Assembly (NCBI RefSeq): GCF_018100925.1
Contig: NZ_JAGJEH010000012.1
Coordinates: forward strand, 62,001-126,000
Source of the DNA: Pseudoalteromonas luteoviolacea
GTDB taxonomy: Bacteria; Pseudomonadota; Gammaproteobacteria; Enterobacterales; Alteromonadaceae
Reading direction: 5' to 3'
DNA: 64,000 nt
Under the pieces are notes generated by a model. That model did not search any database and was not told the DNA's origin. It saw nothing but the letters and a program-made list of their open reading frames with translations. Position 1 is the first letter of the stretch. Every line of letters starts with the position of its first letter. Position numbers and translations under genes: made by a program. This document shows, piece after piece, positions 1-7,623 of this stretch.

Positions 1-2
1 CT

Positions 3-1892
3 AAATTTTCAGAAGTACTGTTAAAAGAACTTGGCCAAGGCACGGTTGATTGGGTACCAAACTTTGACGGTACTATGAAAGAGCCTCAGGTTCTGCCTGC
101 GCGACTGCCACACATTTTACTCAATGGTGTAACAGGTATCGCAGTCGGTATGGCGACCGATATTCCACCACACAATGTAAATGAATTGGCCTCTGCTTGT
201 TGTATGCTGCTTGATAAGCCGAAAACGACGTTAGAAGAGATACTCGAAATCGTTCAAGCACCAGATTATCCGACAGAAGCTGAGATCATCACGCCTAAAG
301 ATGATATCCGCAAGATTTACACAACGGGTCGTGGCTCGATTAAGATGCGAGCGGTGTTTCATGAAGAGCAAGGTGAAATTGTTATCACAGCGTTGCCGCA
401 TCAAACATCGGGTGCCAAAGTGTTAGAGCAAATCGCCGCGCAAATGACAGCGAAAAAACTGCCAATGGTTGCTGATCTTCGCGATGAGTCTGACCATGAA
501 AACCCCACTCGTATCGTCGTGGTGCCTCGTTCCAACCGTGTTAAATCGGAACCGTTAATGGCACACTTGTTTGCTACCACTGATCTTGAGAAAAATTACC
601 GGGTTAATCTCAATATGATCGGGCTGGATGGCCGCCCTCAGGTAAAAGATTTACAACAAATTTTGTCTGAGTGGTTAATTTTTCGCCGTGAAACGGTACG
701 GAGAAGATTGCAACATCGTTTAGATAAGGTGTTGGCGCGTTTGCATATTCTAGAAGGTTTGATGATAGCCTTTTTGAATATTGATGAAGTGATAGAAATT
801 ATCAGAAATGAAGATGAACCAAAAGCTGAGTTAATGAAGCGATTTGGTTTATCCGAAACCCAAGCTGAAGCCATTTTAGATCTGAAACTTCGCCACCTTG
901 CTAAGTTGGAAGAGATGAAGATCCGTGGTGAGCAGGACGAATTGAGCAAAGAGCGTGACAAACTTGAGCTAACGCTTGGCTCAGAACGTCGTATGTCTAC
1001 CTTGATGAAAAAAGAGATTCAGGAAGCGGCGGAACTTTATGGTGATGAAAGACGTTCTCCAGTGGTTGAGCGTCAAGAGGCTAAAGCGCTCAGTGAAAAA
1101 GATTTGATCCCATCTGAGGCTGTAACAGTGGTGCTATCCGAAAAAGGGTGGGCACGTTTTGCCAAAGGCCATGAAATTGATGCCGAGGGGCTGAATTACC
1201 GCTCGGGAGATGAGTATAAGGCATCAGCCAAAGGGAAAAGCAACCAACCAGCGGTTTTCCTTGATAGTTCTGGCCGAGCATTTGCCACAGATGCGCATAG
1301 CTTACCGTCTGCAAGAAGTCAGGGTGAGCCAATGACAGGTCGCTTTAACCTCGCAGCAGGTGTGAACTTTGAACATGTGGTGATGGGAGAGGAGCAAGAG
1401 TTATACCTGATGGCAACGGATGCGGGTTACGGATTTATTGCTGAATTTAACGACTTGGTCAGCAAGAACAAAAATGGTAAAGCGCTAGTAAGTATCCCTA
1501 AAGGGGCGGAGTTAATCGCGCCTATATCAGTCAACGATGTAGCGACAGATCGCTGTATGGCTATTTCTAATGAAGGGCGTATGCTGTTATTCCCGCTCAG
1601 GGATTTACCAAAACTTGCCAAGGGTAAAGGGAATAAGATTATTTCTATTCCAAGTGCGAAAGTGCAATCTAGAGAAGAGTTTGTCAAAGTACTGGCTGTG
1701 GTGCCTGAAGGGAGAGCGGTGACGCTGTATGCAGGCAAGCGCAAGTTAACACTAAAGAGCGCAGATCTGGAGCATTACTCTGGTGAGCGAGGCAGACGTG
1801 GTAATAAATTACCAAGAGGTCTGCAACGTGTTGATAACTTTGAAATTGAATTAATCGAACAAGACGATACTGAAGTCGATATTCAAGAATAG
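3..1892 (+). CDS. parC: DNA topoisomerase IV subunit A (5'-truncated by window edge)
   Basis: Subunit A of topoisomerase IV, the type II enzyme that decatenates daughter chromosomes. The reading frame is open from the first complete codon at nt 3, and about 629 residues are visible. Compared from memory with E. coli ParC (752 aa), the first visible residue is near position 127, so the winged-helix part with the active-site tyrosine lies outside the window. Visible parts are the tower/breakage-reunion core (QVLPARLPHILLNG, GIAVGMATDIPPHN), a coiled-coil region at about nt 700-1050, and the C-terminal beta-pinwheel from about nt 1110. ParC rather than GyrA is suggested by the GQGTVDWVPNFDGT stretch and the short C-terminal domain. 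A perfect hairpin follows the stop. The product call is secure; the true start cannot be seen. Confidence 0.96.
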   Translation, partial: KFSEVLLKELGQGTVDWVPNFDGTMKEPQVLPARLPHILLNGVTGIAVGMATDIPPHNVNELASACCMLLDKPKTTLEEILEIVQAPDYPTEAEIITPKDDIRKIYTTGRGSIKMRAVFHEEQGEIVITALPHQTSGAKVLEQIAAQMTAKKLPMVADLRDESDHENPTRIVVVPRSNRVKSEPLMAHLFATTDLEKNYRVNLNMIGLDGRPQVKDLQQILSEWLIFRRETVRRRLQHRLDKVLARLHILEGLMIAFLNIDEVIEIIRNEDEPKAELMKRFGLSETQAEAILDLKLRHLAKLEEMKIRGEQDELSKERDKLELTLGSERRMSTLMKKEIQEAAELYGDERRSPVVERQEAKALSEKDLIPSEAVTVVLSEKGWARFAKGHEIDAEGLNYRSGDEYKASAKGKSNQPAVFLDSSGRAFATDAHSLPSARSQGEPMTGRFNLAAGVNFEHVVMGEEQELYLMATDAGYGFIAEFNDLVSKNKNGKALVSIPKGAELIAPISVNDVATDRCMAISNEGRMLLFPLRDLPKLAKGKGNKIISIPSAKVQSREEFVKVLAVVPEGRAVTLYAGKRKLTLKSADLEHYSGERGRRGNKLPRGLQRVDNFEIELIEQDDTEVDIQE

Positions 1893-1901
1893 CCCCAAGC
1901 G

Positions 1902-1924
1902 GTGAGCGGGCAAGTCCCGCTCAC
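1902..1924 (+). terminator. Hairpin after parC
   Basis: A perfect 9-bp stem (GTGAGCGGG / CCCGCTCAC, loop CAAGT) begins 9 nt after the parC stop. No strong T-run follows directly, so it may be a terminator or an mRNA-end stabilising stem. Confidence 0.55.
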
Positions 1925-2068
1925 ATGCTAGCCCTCTGTGTAATTCTTTCCAGTATTCTTCATTAAGTGGTCTTCTTTCTGTCATTTTGCAGTAAAAAAC
2001 CCTGATGTACCGCAAGCAATTTCTATCCGACTCAGCTAGAATACACGGTTATAAGTTATTCTTGTTCA

Positions 2069-2094
2069 GAGTGACACCTAGCGAGGTGGCACTC
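2069..2094 (+). promoter_or_regulatory. Leader stem-loop upstream of hpt
   Basis: GAGTG-A-CACCT / AGGTG-G-CACTC pair as two 5-bp stems with one internal mismatch and an AGCG loop. The hairpin ends 22 nt before the hpt start codon. The structure is visible in sequence; a role in hpt expression is inference. Confidence 0.4.
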
Positions 2095-2116
2095 GCACTG
2101 ACAATACGGGGTTTTT

Positions 2117-2680
2117 ATGTCTGATAAGTGCTATATCACAGCGCAACAGCTTTTAGAGGATTCATTCCGTCTGGCTGCTCAAGTTTATGAAGATGGGTTT
2201 CGTCCAGATTTTATCATCGGTATTTGGCGAGGTGGTGCGCCAATCGGCATTGCTGTGCAAGAGTATTATGACTACAAGGGCATAGAGACTGATCATATCG
2301 CAGTGCGTACGTCGTCTTATTATGGCATCGGTCAACAATCGAAAGAAATTAAGGTGCACGGCCTTCATTATATTATTGAAAATGCGAACGCAGGCGATTC
2401 ATTGTTGATTGTCGACGACGTGTTTGATTCAGGCCGTAGTATTTACGCATTAAAGGAAAAGCTAGAAGAGTTAATGCGTCTTAATCTACCAAAAGACATT
2501 CGTGTTGCCTGCCCTTATTACAAACCAACCAACAAAAAAGTGCCAATGACACCAGATTACTACATCCATGAATCTGATGAGTGGTTGGTATTCCCGCATG
2601 AATTGTCCGGGCTTACGCCAGATGAATTGATTGCAGGTAAATCAGATCTAGCAAATATCAAAGAGCTATTTGCAAAGTAA
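2117..2680 (+). CDS. hpt: Hypoxanthine/guanine phosphoribosyltransferase family protein
   Basis: Purine-salvage enzyme that would transfer ribose 5-phosphate from PRPP to a purine base, probably hypoxanthine and/or guanine, in the cytosol. The 187-residue protein has the type I PRTase fold. The PRPP-binding loop LLIVDDVFDSGRS lies at residues 96-108 and the pyrophosphate loop WRGG at 37-40. It is more like the Pseudomonas-type enzyme than E. coli Hpt, so base preference cannot be fixed from sequence. The ATG at 2117 follows a hairpin leader. The gene appears to be a single transcription unit ending at a good terminator. The inosine/guanosine kinase gene about 1 kb away is also a purine-salvage gene. 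Confidence 0.85.
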   Translation: MSDKCYITAQQLLEDSFRLAAQVYEDGFRPDFIIGIWRGGAPIGIAVQEYYDYKGIETDHIAVRTSSYYGIGQQSKEIKVHGLHYIIENANAGDSLLIVDDVFDSGRSIYALKEKLEELMRLNLPKDIRVACPYYKPTNKKVPMTPDYYIHESDEWLVFPHELSGLTPDELIAGKSDLANIKELFAK

Positions 2681-2700
2681 CTGTTGCTGGTAATTTATAA

Positions 2701-2734
2701 GCCGCCGAAAGCTTGGTTTTGGGCGGCTTTTTTA
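2701..2734 (+). terminator. Rho-independent terminator of hpt
   Basis: A GCCGCC / GGCGGC stem with an A/T-rich loop is followed by a run of T, starting about 20 nt after the hpt stop. Confidence 0.85.
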
Positions 2735-2792
2735 TGGCCGCGATTCAGCGCTTTTGTTACACTCCGCACATTGTGATTTATGCATTTTTTGT

Positions 2793-3710
2793 ATGACAGA
2801 TTATCAATCAATTCTAGAACGCACAGTGCAACATGTTCAGCCTATATTACAGCATGGCAAAGTTGCGGATTACATTCCAGCGTTAGCTGAACAGCAATTA
2901 GGCCAGTTCGCGATAGCAATTCAAACGCAAACGGGTGAAACCTACAGTGCGGGCGCTTGTGATGCCAAATTTACCGTGCAGTCAGTGTCAAAAGTAATGA
3001 CCTTGACCTTAGCGTTGCAACGCTATGGCGATGACTTGTGGCAGCGAGTGGGTAAAGAGCCCTCAGGCACTGCTTTCAATTCATTGACCCAATTAGAGTT
3101 TGAAAACGGCATACCGAGAAACCCTTTTATCAACGCTGGTGCAATTGTCACTTGTGACGCACTATACTCGCGTCTGAGTGCACCAATCCATACCATGCTA
3201 GAGAGCTATCGATTGCAAACTGGAAACCCTAAACTGGGTGTGAATAAAGTGGTTGCACAGTCTGAGTATGAGCACCGTTATCGAAATGCAGCGATGGCGT
3301 ATTTAATGAAATCGTTTGGCAATTTTAATAACGAAGTTGAAGAAGTATTGTGGTCATATTTTAATTTTTGCGCAATTGAGTTGACTGTGTCGGAATTGGC
3401 AAAGTGTTTCTCCTACCTGTCGAATGGTGGTGTGTGTACGCAAAGCCAGCTACAGGTATTACCTGCAAAGCAAATCAAGCAACTTAACTCATTGTTGTTT
3501 ACCAGTGGTTTGTATGATGCTGCTGGTGACTTTGGATACCGCGTAGGTATGCCAGGTAAATCGGGTGTGTCAGGTGCAATTATTGCAGTTGTGCCAGGTC
3601 GGTTTACTATCGCAGTCTGGTCACCAGGGCTTGATAAAGTGGGTAATTCTGTGGCAGGTATTGCTGCGCTAGAGTTTCTTGCTGAAGAGCTCGGAACAGC
3701 GATTTTCTAG
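2793..3710 (+). CDS. glsA: Glutaminase
   Basis: Hydrolyses L-glutamine to glutamate and ammonia. The 305-residue protein matches the usual length of the serine-dependent, beta-lactamase-fold glutaminases (E. coli YneH/GlsB is 308 aa). The nucleophile motif SVSK is at residues 64-67. The family signatures NPFINAGAI and PGKSGVSGAI are present. The ATG at 2793 is preferred over a TTG 39 nt upstream because the family begins close to the DYQSILE segment and the upstream extension is cysteine-rich and unlike the family. No clear Shine-Dalgarno sequence is seen. It converges with gsk across a short hairpin. Confidence 0.93.
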   Translation: MTDYQSILERTVQHVQPILQHGKVADYIPALAEQQLGQFAIAIQTQTGETYSAGACDAKFTVQSVSKVMTLTLALQRYGDDLWQRVGKEPSGTAFNSLTQLEFENGIPRNPFINAGAIVTCDALYSRLSAPIHTMLESYRLQTGNPKLGVNKVVAQSEYEHRYRNAAMAYLMKSFGNFNNEVEEVLWSYFNFCAIELTVSELAKCFSYLSNGGVCTQSQLQVLPAKQIKQLNSLLFTSGLYDAAGDFGYRVGMPGKSGVSGAIIAVVPGRFTIAVWSPGLDKVGNSVAGIAALEFLAEELGTAIF

Positions 3711-3723
3711 CGCGGCATTTTGA

Positions 3724-3742
3724 GCGCACAAATGTTGTGCGC
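3724..3742. terminator. Hairpin between convergent glsA and gsk
   Basis: A perfect 8-bp inverted repeat GCGCACAA / TTGTGCGC with a 3-nt loop sits in the 44-bp gap between two convergent genes. T-tracts are weak on both sides. Confidence 0.5.
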
Positions 3743-3754
3743 AAGACGATTTGT

Positions 3755-5059
3755 TTACTTGTCCCAGTAAGATTGCTCTAGTGAGTCTTCTCGCTCAGGC
3801 AAACCCCTAGAAAGTCTAGGTGAGTGCTGGACCAACACTTCAAAGCTTGCGCGGTTTGCATATTTGCTGATCTGCGCAAGTGAAGAATAGGTAATTGCAG
3901 CTTGTTCGTGCTTAGCTGAGTTTGGCACATTTAAACGATGATATTCGTTCGCTGAAAGGTCATGTAGTACCGCGGCAAGTGCGCAATCACCAGCACCATT
4001 GGTATTTTTAATGGTGTCTGGGCCACCCATATACGGTGCAGTATGGCTGTATACTCGAACAGGGTTTTCACAGTGTGATTTACGCATTGCGCGAGAAAAC
4101 TCGTAGCGATTAAACTCGGGGATAGCACCCGGAAGTAGTGGGTATTCGGTTTCGCGTTTCATACTGTCGTCGACATACCCTGCCATATACAAGCCCGTTG
4201 GCCCGGCGGTGCAAATAACTAAGTCGACCCAATCGAGTGCTTTACCTGCGGCCAACAAAGGATCATCAAAGCCAGTAATGGCTTCGCCTTCTTCTTCATT
4301 CATTGCAAGAATGTCGACGTGTTTCTCAACGAATTCGGCCCACCACTGCGGATCTTGTTCTATCAAGAACTTGGTGCCCAAAGTTAGGACTACTGGTACA
4401 CCTGCATTATTGGCATACTCCACCGCTTGCATGGTGGCCTGTGTCATTGTTTCGTCACCTTTAGTACGCATAAGGTAAGCGCTAATAACGAGAGCCGATG
4501 CATTTTCAATCAGTGACTGGCTGATCGACTCTGGGCGCAAGTAGTTCATTAAACCAGCACTGATCGCAAAGGTTCTTTCACCACTGTCATCTATCAGCGT
4601 GAAACAGCGGCCGATTGGGCCAGCGACGGGTTGCAGATGATCAAGATCGACGCGGCTTGATGTATTACATAAAAACTTGTATGCATAGCTACCGATTTCA
4701 ATGCTTTCACTCATCACGCCCAGTAAGACTGAACGATCATCAGCTAACACTGAATAGTTGTGCATGGTATTGCCAATGGTGCCGCCAGCAAATTCGTAGT
4801 CAATCATGTCATCACGTTTCAAACGCTCATAGAGCGCATTGGTGACATCATTGTCTATGACTTGTGACATACCACGCTGGAGGTGGAATTCATCCAAAAA
4901 AGCTTGGTCAACTTTAGCTTCGATGTCGACAACAATTTGGTCGATGCCGCAAATATAATTGCGTTTCAAGCGATCTTCAGCATTTAAGTGGTTGATAAGT
5001 GGGTCCTTATCTTCCACCGGAAAATAATGCTTATGCCTACGGTGTCCCGGAAATTTCAT
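3755..5059 (-). CDS. gsk: Inosine/guanosine kinase
   Basis: Phosphorylates guanosine and inosine to GMP and IMP with ATP in purine salvage. The 434 residues equal the E. coli Gsk length. The fold is PfkB/ribokinase-like. The anion-hole/catalytic motif NGAGDC sits at residues 354-359, with Asp358 the expected base, and an upstream glycine-rich substrate region (EFAGGTIGNTMHNYS) is present. The N-terminus MKFPGHRRHKHYFPV closely resembles the E. coli start, supporting the ATG at 5059. It stands alone, convergent with glsA and divergent from tadA. Confidence 0.95.
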   Translation of the reverse strand: MKFPGHRRHKHYFPVEDKDPLINHLNAEDRLKRNYICGIDQIVVDIEAKVDQAFLDEFHLQRGMSQVIDNDVTNALYERLKRDDMIDYEFAGGTIGNTMHNYSVLADDRSVLLGVMSESIEIGSYAYKFLCNTSSRVDLDHLQPVAGPIGRCFTLIDDSGERTFAISAGLMNYLRPESISQSLIENASALVISAYLMRTKGDETMTQATMQAVEYANNAGVPVVLTLGTKFLIEQDPQWWAEFVEKHVDILAMNEEEGEAITGFDDPLLAAGKALDWVDLVICTAGPTGLYMAGYVDDSMKRETEYPLLPGAIPEFNRYEFSRAMRKSHCENPVRVYSHTAPYMGGPDTIKNTNGAGDCALAAVLHDLSANEYHRLNVPNSAKHEQAAITYSSLAQISKYANRASFEVLVQHSPRLSRGLPEREDSLEQSYWDK

Positions 5060-5231
5060 GTTTTACCCGTGTGTTTTGAGCTCATTAAATAAAAAAAGCG
5101 GCGAATTATAGCCTAATTTTACGTGGGTGAGCCATGGTAATTTGGTAATTTTAGCAATAATTCTGTAACCAAGGGGTTTCTGTTTCGCAAGCTGGTATAC
5201 TAAACCACATAATTACTTTGCTAAATTTAGT

Positions 5232-5750
5232 ATGAATAACCAAGAACACGATGAATATTGGATGCGCCAAGCTCTCGCATATGCTGATAAAGCCGAAGCG
5301 GAAAACGAAATCCCTGTTGGTGCGGTGATTGTCCGAGACGGGCAACTAATCGCGGCAGGTTGGAATCGCTCAATAGGTTGTCATGACCCGTCAGCACATG
5401 CTGAAATGATCGCGATACGTGAAGCTGGTAAACAAGTGCAAAATTATCGCTTAGTAGATTGCACCTTGTATGTAACCCTAGAGCCTTGTCCTATGTGTGC
5501 AGGATTGTTAGTACATAGCCGAGTAAAACGCGTTGTGTACGGTGCCAGTGATGCAAAAACAGGCGCTGCGGGATCGATTATGAATTTATTGCAAGAACCA
5601 CAATTAAACCATCAGCCTGAAGTGACACCTGGTGTATTGGCTGAGGAGTGCAGCGAAAAGCTATCTAACTTTTTTAGACGAAGAAGAAAAGAGCATAAAG
5701 CAGCTAAAAAAGCGCTGAAATTGCAAGGGGATAGCGCGGCTCAAGATTGA
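5232..5750 (+). CDS. tadA: tRNA(Arg) adenosine-34 deaminase TadA
   Basis: Zinc deaminase that converts the wobble adenosine of tRNA-Arg(ACG) to inosine. The 172-residue protein carries the cytidine-deaminase-fold metal site: HAE at residues 56-58 (Glu58 is the proton shuttle) and PCPMC at 85-89. The C-terminus is the usual basic tail. The order tadA-mltF-purL is as in E. coli. Its last 10 bp overlap a tiny convergent ORF, and a perfect palindrome spans its stop codon and leads into a T-run. Confidence 0.96.
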   Translation: MNNQEHDEYWMRQALAYADKAEAENEIPVGAVIVRDGQLIAAGWNRSIGCHDPSAHAEMIAIREAGKQVQNYRLVDCTLYVTLEPCPMCAGLLVHSRVKRVVYGASDAKTGAAGSIMNLLQEPQLNHQPEVTPGVLAEECSEKLSNFFRRRRKEHKAAKKALKLQGDSAAQD

Positions 5751-5760
5751 GCCGTTTTTG
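5738..5760 (+). terminator. Terminator overlapping the tadA stop
   Basis: CGGCTCAA GA TTGAGCCG forms a perfect stem followed by TTTTTG. The tadA stop codon lies inside the stem, as does the last codon of the convergent small ORF. Confidence 0.75.
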
Positions 5761-5905
5761 CATCTGCGGCTAGCTGCAATAAAGAGTAAATGCGGCGGCG
5801 CAGCAATATTTTTTTATGAATGTTTTTGAGCATAATACGTCGACGATTTGGATTCGTATTACGCGTGTTGCGTTTGAATTGATGAGTTCGACGTCTTCTT
5901 AACAT
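5741..5905 (-). CDS. Small arginine-rich protein, unknown function
   Basis: A 54-codon frame begins at ATG 5905, directly preceded by a near-perfect Shine-Dalgarno (AAGGAGG, 4 nt before the ATG), the best ribosome site in the neighbourhood. The product is extremely basic: it opens MLRRRRTHQFKRNTRNTNPN and continues with RRR and KIHKK-like patches, then a short non-basic tail (LLQLAADAKTAQS). No cysteines, signal peptide or membrane segment are seen. A nucleic-acid-binding or ribosome-associated role would suit the charge, but that is inference. It is convergent with tadA (10-bp overlap) and lies just downstream of mltF on the same strand. I do not recognise the family. Confidence 0.6.
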   Translation of the reverse strand: MLRRRRTHQFKRNTRNTNPNRRRIMLKNIHKKILLRRRIYSLLQLAADAKTAQS

Positions 5906-5996
5906 CTGAACCTCCTTAGTGTGAGAGAAAAAACTTACGCGTGAAAGAAATACCTGTTTTGTGTGACAGGCTTATGACAACGAGATTGGGATGCCG

Positions 5997-7379
5997 TTAA
6001 TTGCCGGAACTGAAAGGGAGCGCTCTGTTTTCGTCCAACCAGACTAGAGCGTCGAAGTAGCGGCGTATATTATCGACATAATGTACAGCAACATCGCCAC
6101 GCGCATATCCATATCTTGTGCTTCGATAGTAGCGCTTTTTAGTCAGTAGTGGTAGTCGTTTTTTAACATCGGCCCAACTATTGGGATTGCCACCTTGTTG
6201 TTTTGTCAGTTTTAATGCATCTCTAACATGCCCCATACCTACGTTATACGCAGCTAAGGCCAACCAAGTTCTATCTGGCTCAGCAACCCCTTCTGGCACT
6301 CGCGAAATTAAATTGGCAAGATATTTCGCGCCGCCACGTATATTTTGTTCTGGTTTGAGGCGGTGTTTCACACCAACGCGTTTGGCTGTACTCTGCGTTA
6401 GCATCATGATCCCGCGCACACCCGTAGGGGACTTGGCTCGTGGGTTCCACATGGACTCTTGGTAACTGAGCGCGGCAAGTAACCGCCAATCCAAGTTCTG
6501 TGCCTTTGCATATTCGATAAACCAAGGCGCGTATTTTGGTAGTACCTCTTTACTGGCCTCTACAAAGGCGACGGTATTAACATAATTAAATTGCTCTACA
6601 TGACCGAAGTATTTCTCTTCTAAAGTCGCGAGTTGATTATTGGTTTGTAATTTTGCAAAAAATGGCAAGAGCAACGCATACAGCGAGTCATCGTTTTGTC
6701 TTTTCATCACCCAGGCAATTGGGTCAGATTTTGTCACTGAAAACGCAATACTCAGATTGGGGTGGTAACGACGAAATAACGCTAAAGAATGGGAGTCGAC
6801 AATGGTGTAGTCGATATCACCAGCTAAAATTCCTTGGAGTAGCTCTTCTTGATCTAGGGCTTGCGTGGTCTGCCATTGCAATTCGGGGTAGTCTTTTTTG
6901 GCTGCTTGTAGTGAAATTAAGTGATGGCTATTAGCCAGCACTGTTACCGGGCCTGATAGCTGACCATAGTGCCGTGGACGTTTTTTGCCTTGTTTATACA
7001 CTAGCTTTTGACTAATTTCTCGATAAAACGGCCCAAATCGAAATGCTTTAGTTCGCTTTGTGTGATAGCTGATCCCAGAGGCTACAATGTCTAAATCGCC
7101 TCGTTCAAGGTGTTCAAATAAATTGTCTAGATTGAAAAAAGGAATAATCTTTAATTCGACACCAAGTTCCTCAGCAAACAAACCTGCAAGCTCATATTCG
7201 AATCCCTCTTCATCAGTATGACCTTGGTAGTATGTTGCAGGCCCAACCAAGATACCTACTCGCAGTACATTGCTGTTTTTTATTTGCTGTAGCTGACTTG
7301 GCGGAGCGGTGTCACAACCACTGAGCAACAGCAAGGCTATCAATAAACTTAGTACTCTATGTAGCGTGTTCTCTATCAT
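5997..7379 (-). CDS. mltF: Membrane-bound lytic murein transglycosylase F
   Basis: Outer-membrane lipoprotein that cleaves peptidoglycan glycan strands with 1,6-anhydro ring formation. The 460-residue protein has a lipoprotein signal with lipobox LLSGC (Cys22). A periplasmic solute-binding-protein-like module follows (about 35-265; E. coli MltF has the same regulatory domain). The C-terminal SLT domain carries the catalytic glutamate in YQESMWNP (Glu308) plus the family motifs GVRGIMMLT and AAYNVGMGH. It is divergent from purL and in the same neighbourhood as in E. coli. The start is fixed by the signal peptide. Confidence 0.95.
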   Translation of the reverse strand: MIENTLHRVLSLLIALLLLSGCDTAPPSQLQQIKNSNVLRVGILVGPATYYQGHTDEEGFEYELAGLFAEELGVELKIIPFFNLDNLFEHLERGDLDIVASGISYHTKRTKAFRFGPFYREISQKLVYKQGKKRPRHYGQLSGPVTVLANSHHLISLQAAKKDYPELQWQTTQALDQEELLQGILAGDIDYTIVDSHSLALFRRYHPNLSIAFSVTKSDPIAWVMKRQNDDSLYALLLPFFAKLQTNNQLATLEEKYFGHVEQFNYVNTVAFVEASKEVLPKYAPWFIEYAKAQNLDWRLLAALSYQESMWNPRAKSPTGVRGIMMLTQSTAKRVGVKHRLKPEQNIRGGAKYLANLISRVPEGVAEPDRTWLALAAYNVGMGHVRDALKLTKQQGGNPNSWADVKKRLPLLTKKRYYRSTRYGYARGDVAVHYVDNIRRYFDALVWLDENRALPFSSGN

Positions 7380-7571
7380 GCCTTTTCCACTAGTGAACCA
7401 GATTAAAGTGCGAGTTTTTTCTTAAAAAACAGGGCGTTTGAAAACGAGGTTCGAAGACGGTTAATTCAAATTTGCGCTTTAAACCCTATGCTCTCAGGTA
7501 TATATGTATTTGTGAAGTGGGTTTTTTTCGATAATTGACAATTTTGAGTTAAATCTGTGCGTCAATTCGAC

Positions 7572-7577
7572 TATAAT
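7572..7577 (+). promoter_or_regulatory. Candidate -10 box for purL
   Basis: A TATAAT hexamer lies 46 nt before the purL start codon. The best -35 at 17-bp spacing is only TTAAAT (7549-7554), so the promoter may need an activator or have an alternative -35. Confidence 0.4.
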
Positions 7578-7623
7578 AGCGGCCCAAAATATCGTTCAAT
7601 CCCTAACCCCGGATGAAATATCT

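Noticed and set aside
2754..2792. N-terminal extension of glutaminase from a TTG start
   Set aside because: Cysteine-rich leader not seen in the family; the internal ATG at 2793 gives the normal length.
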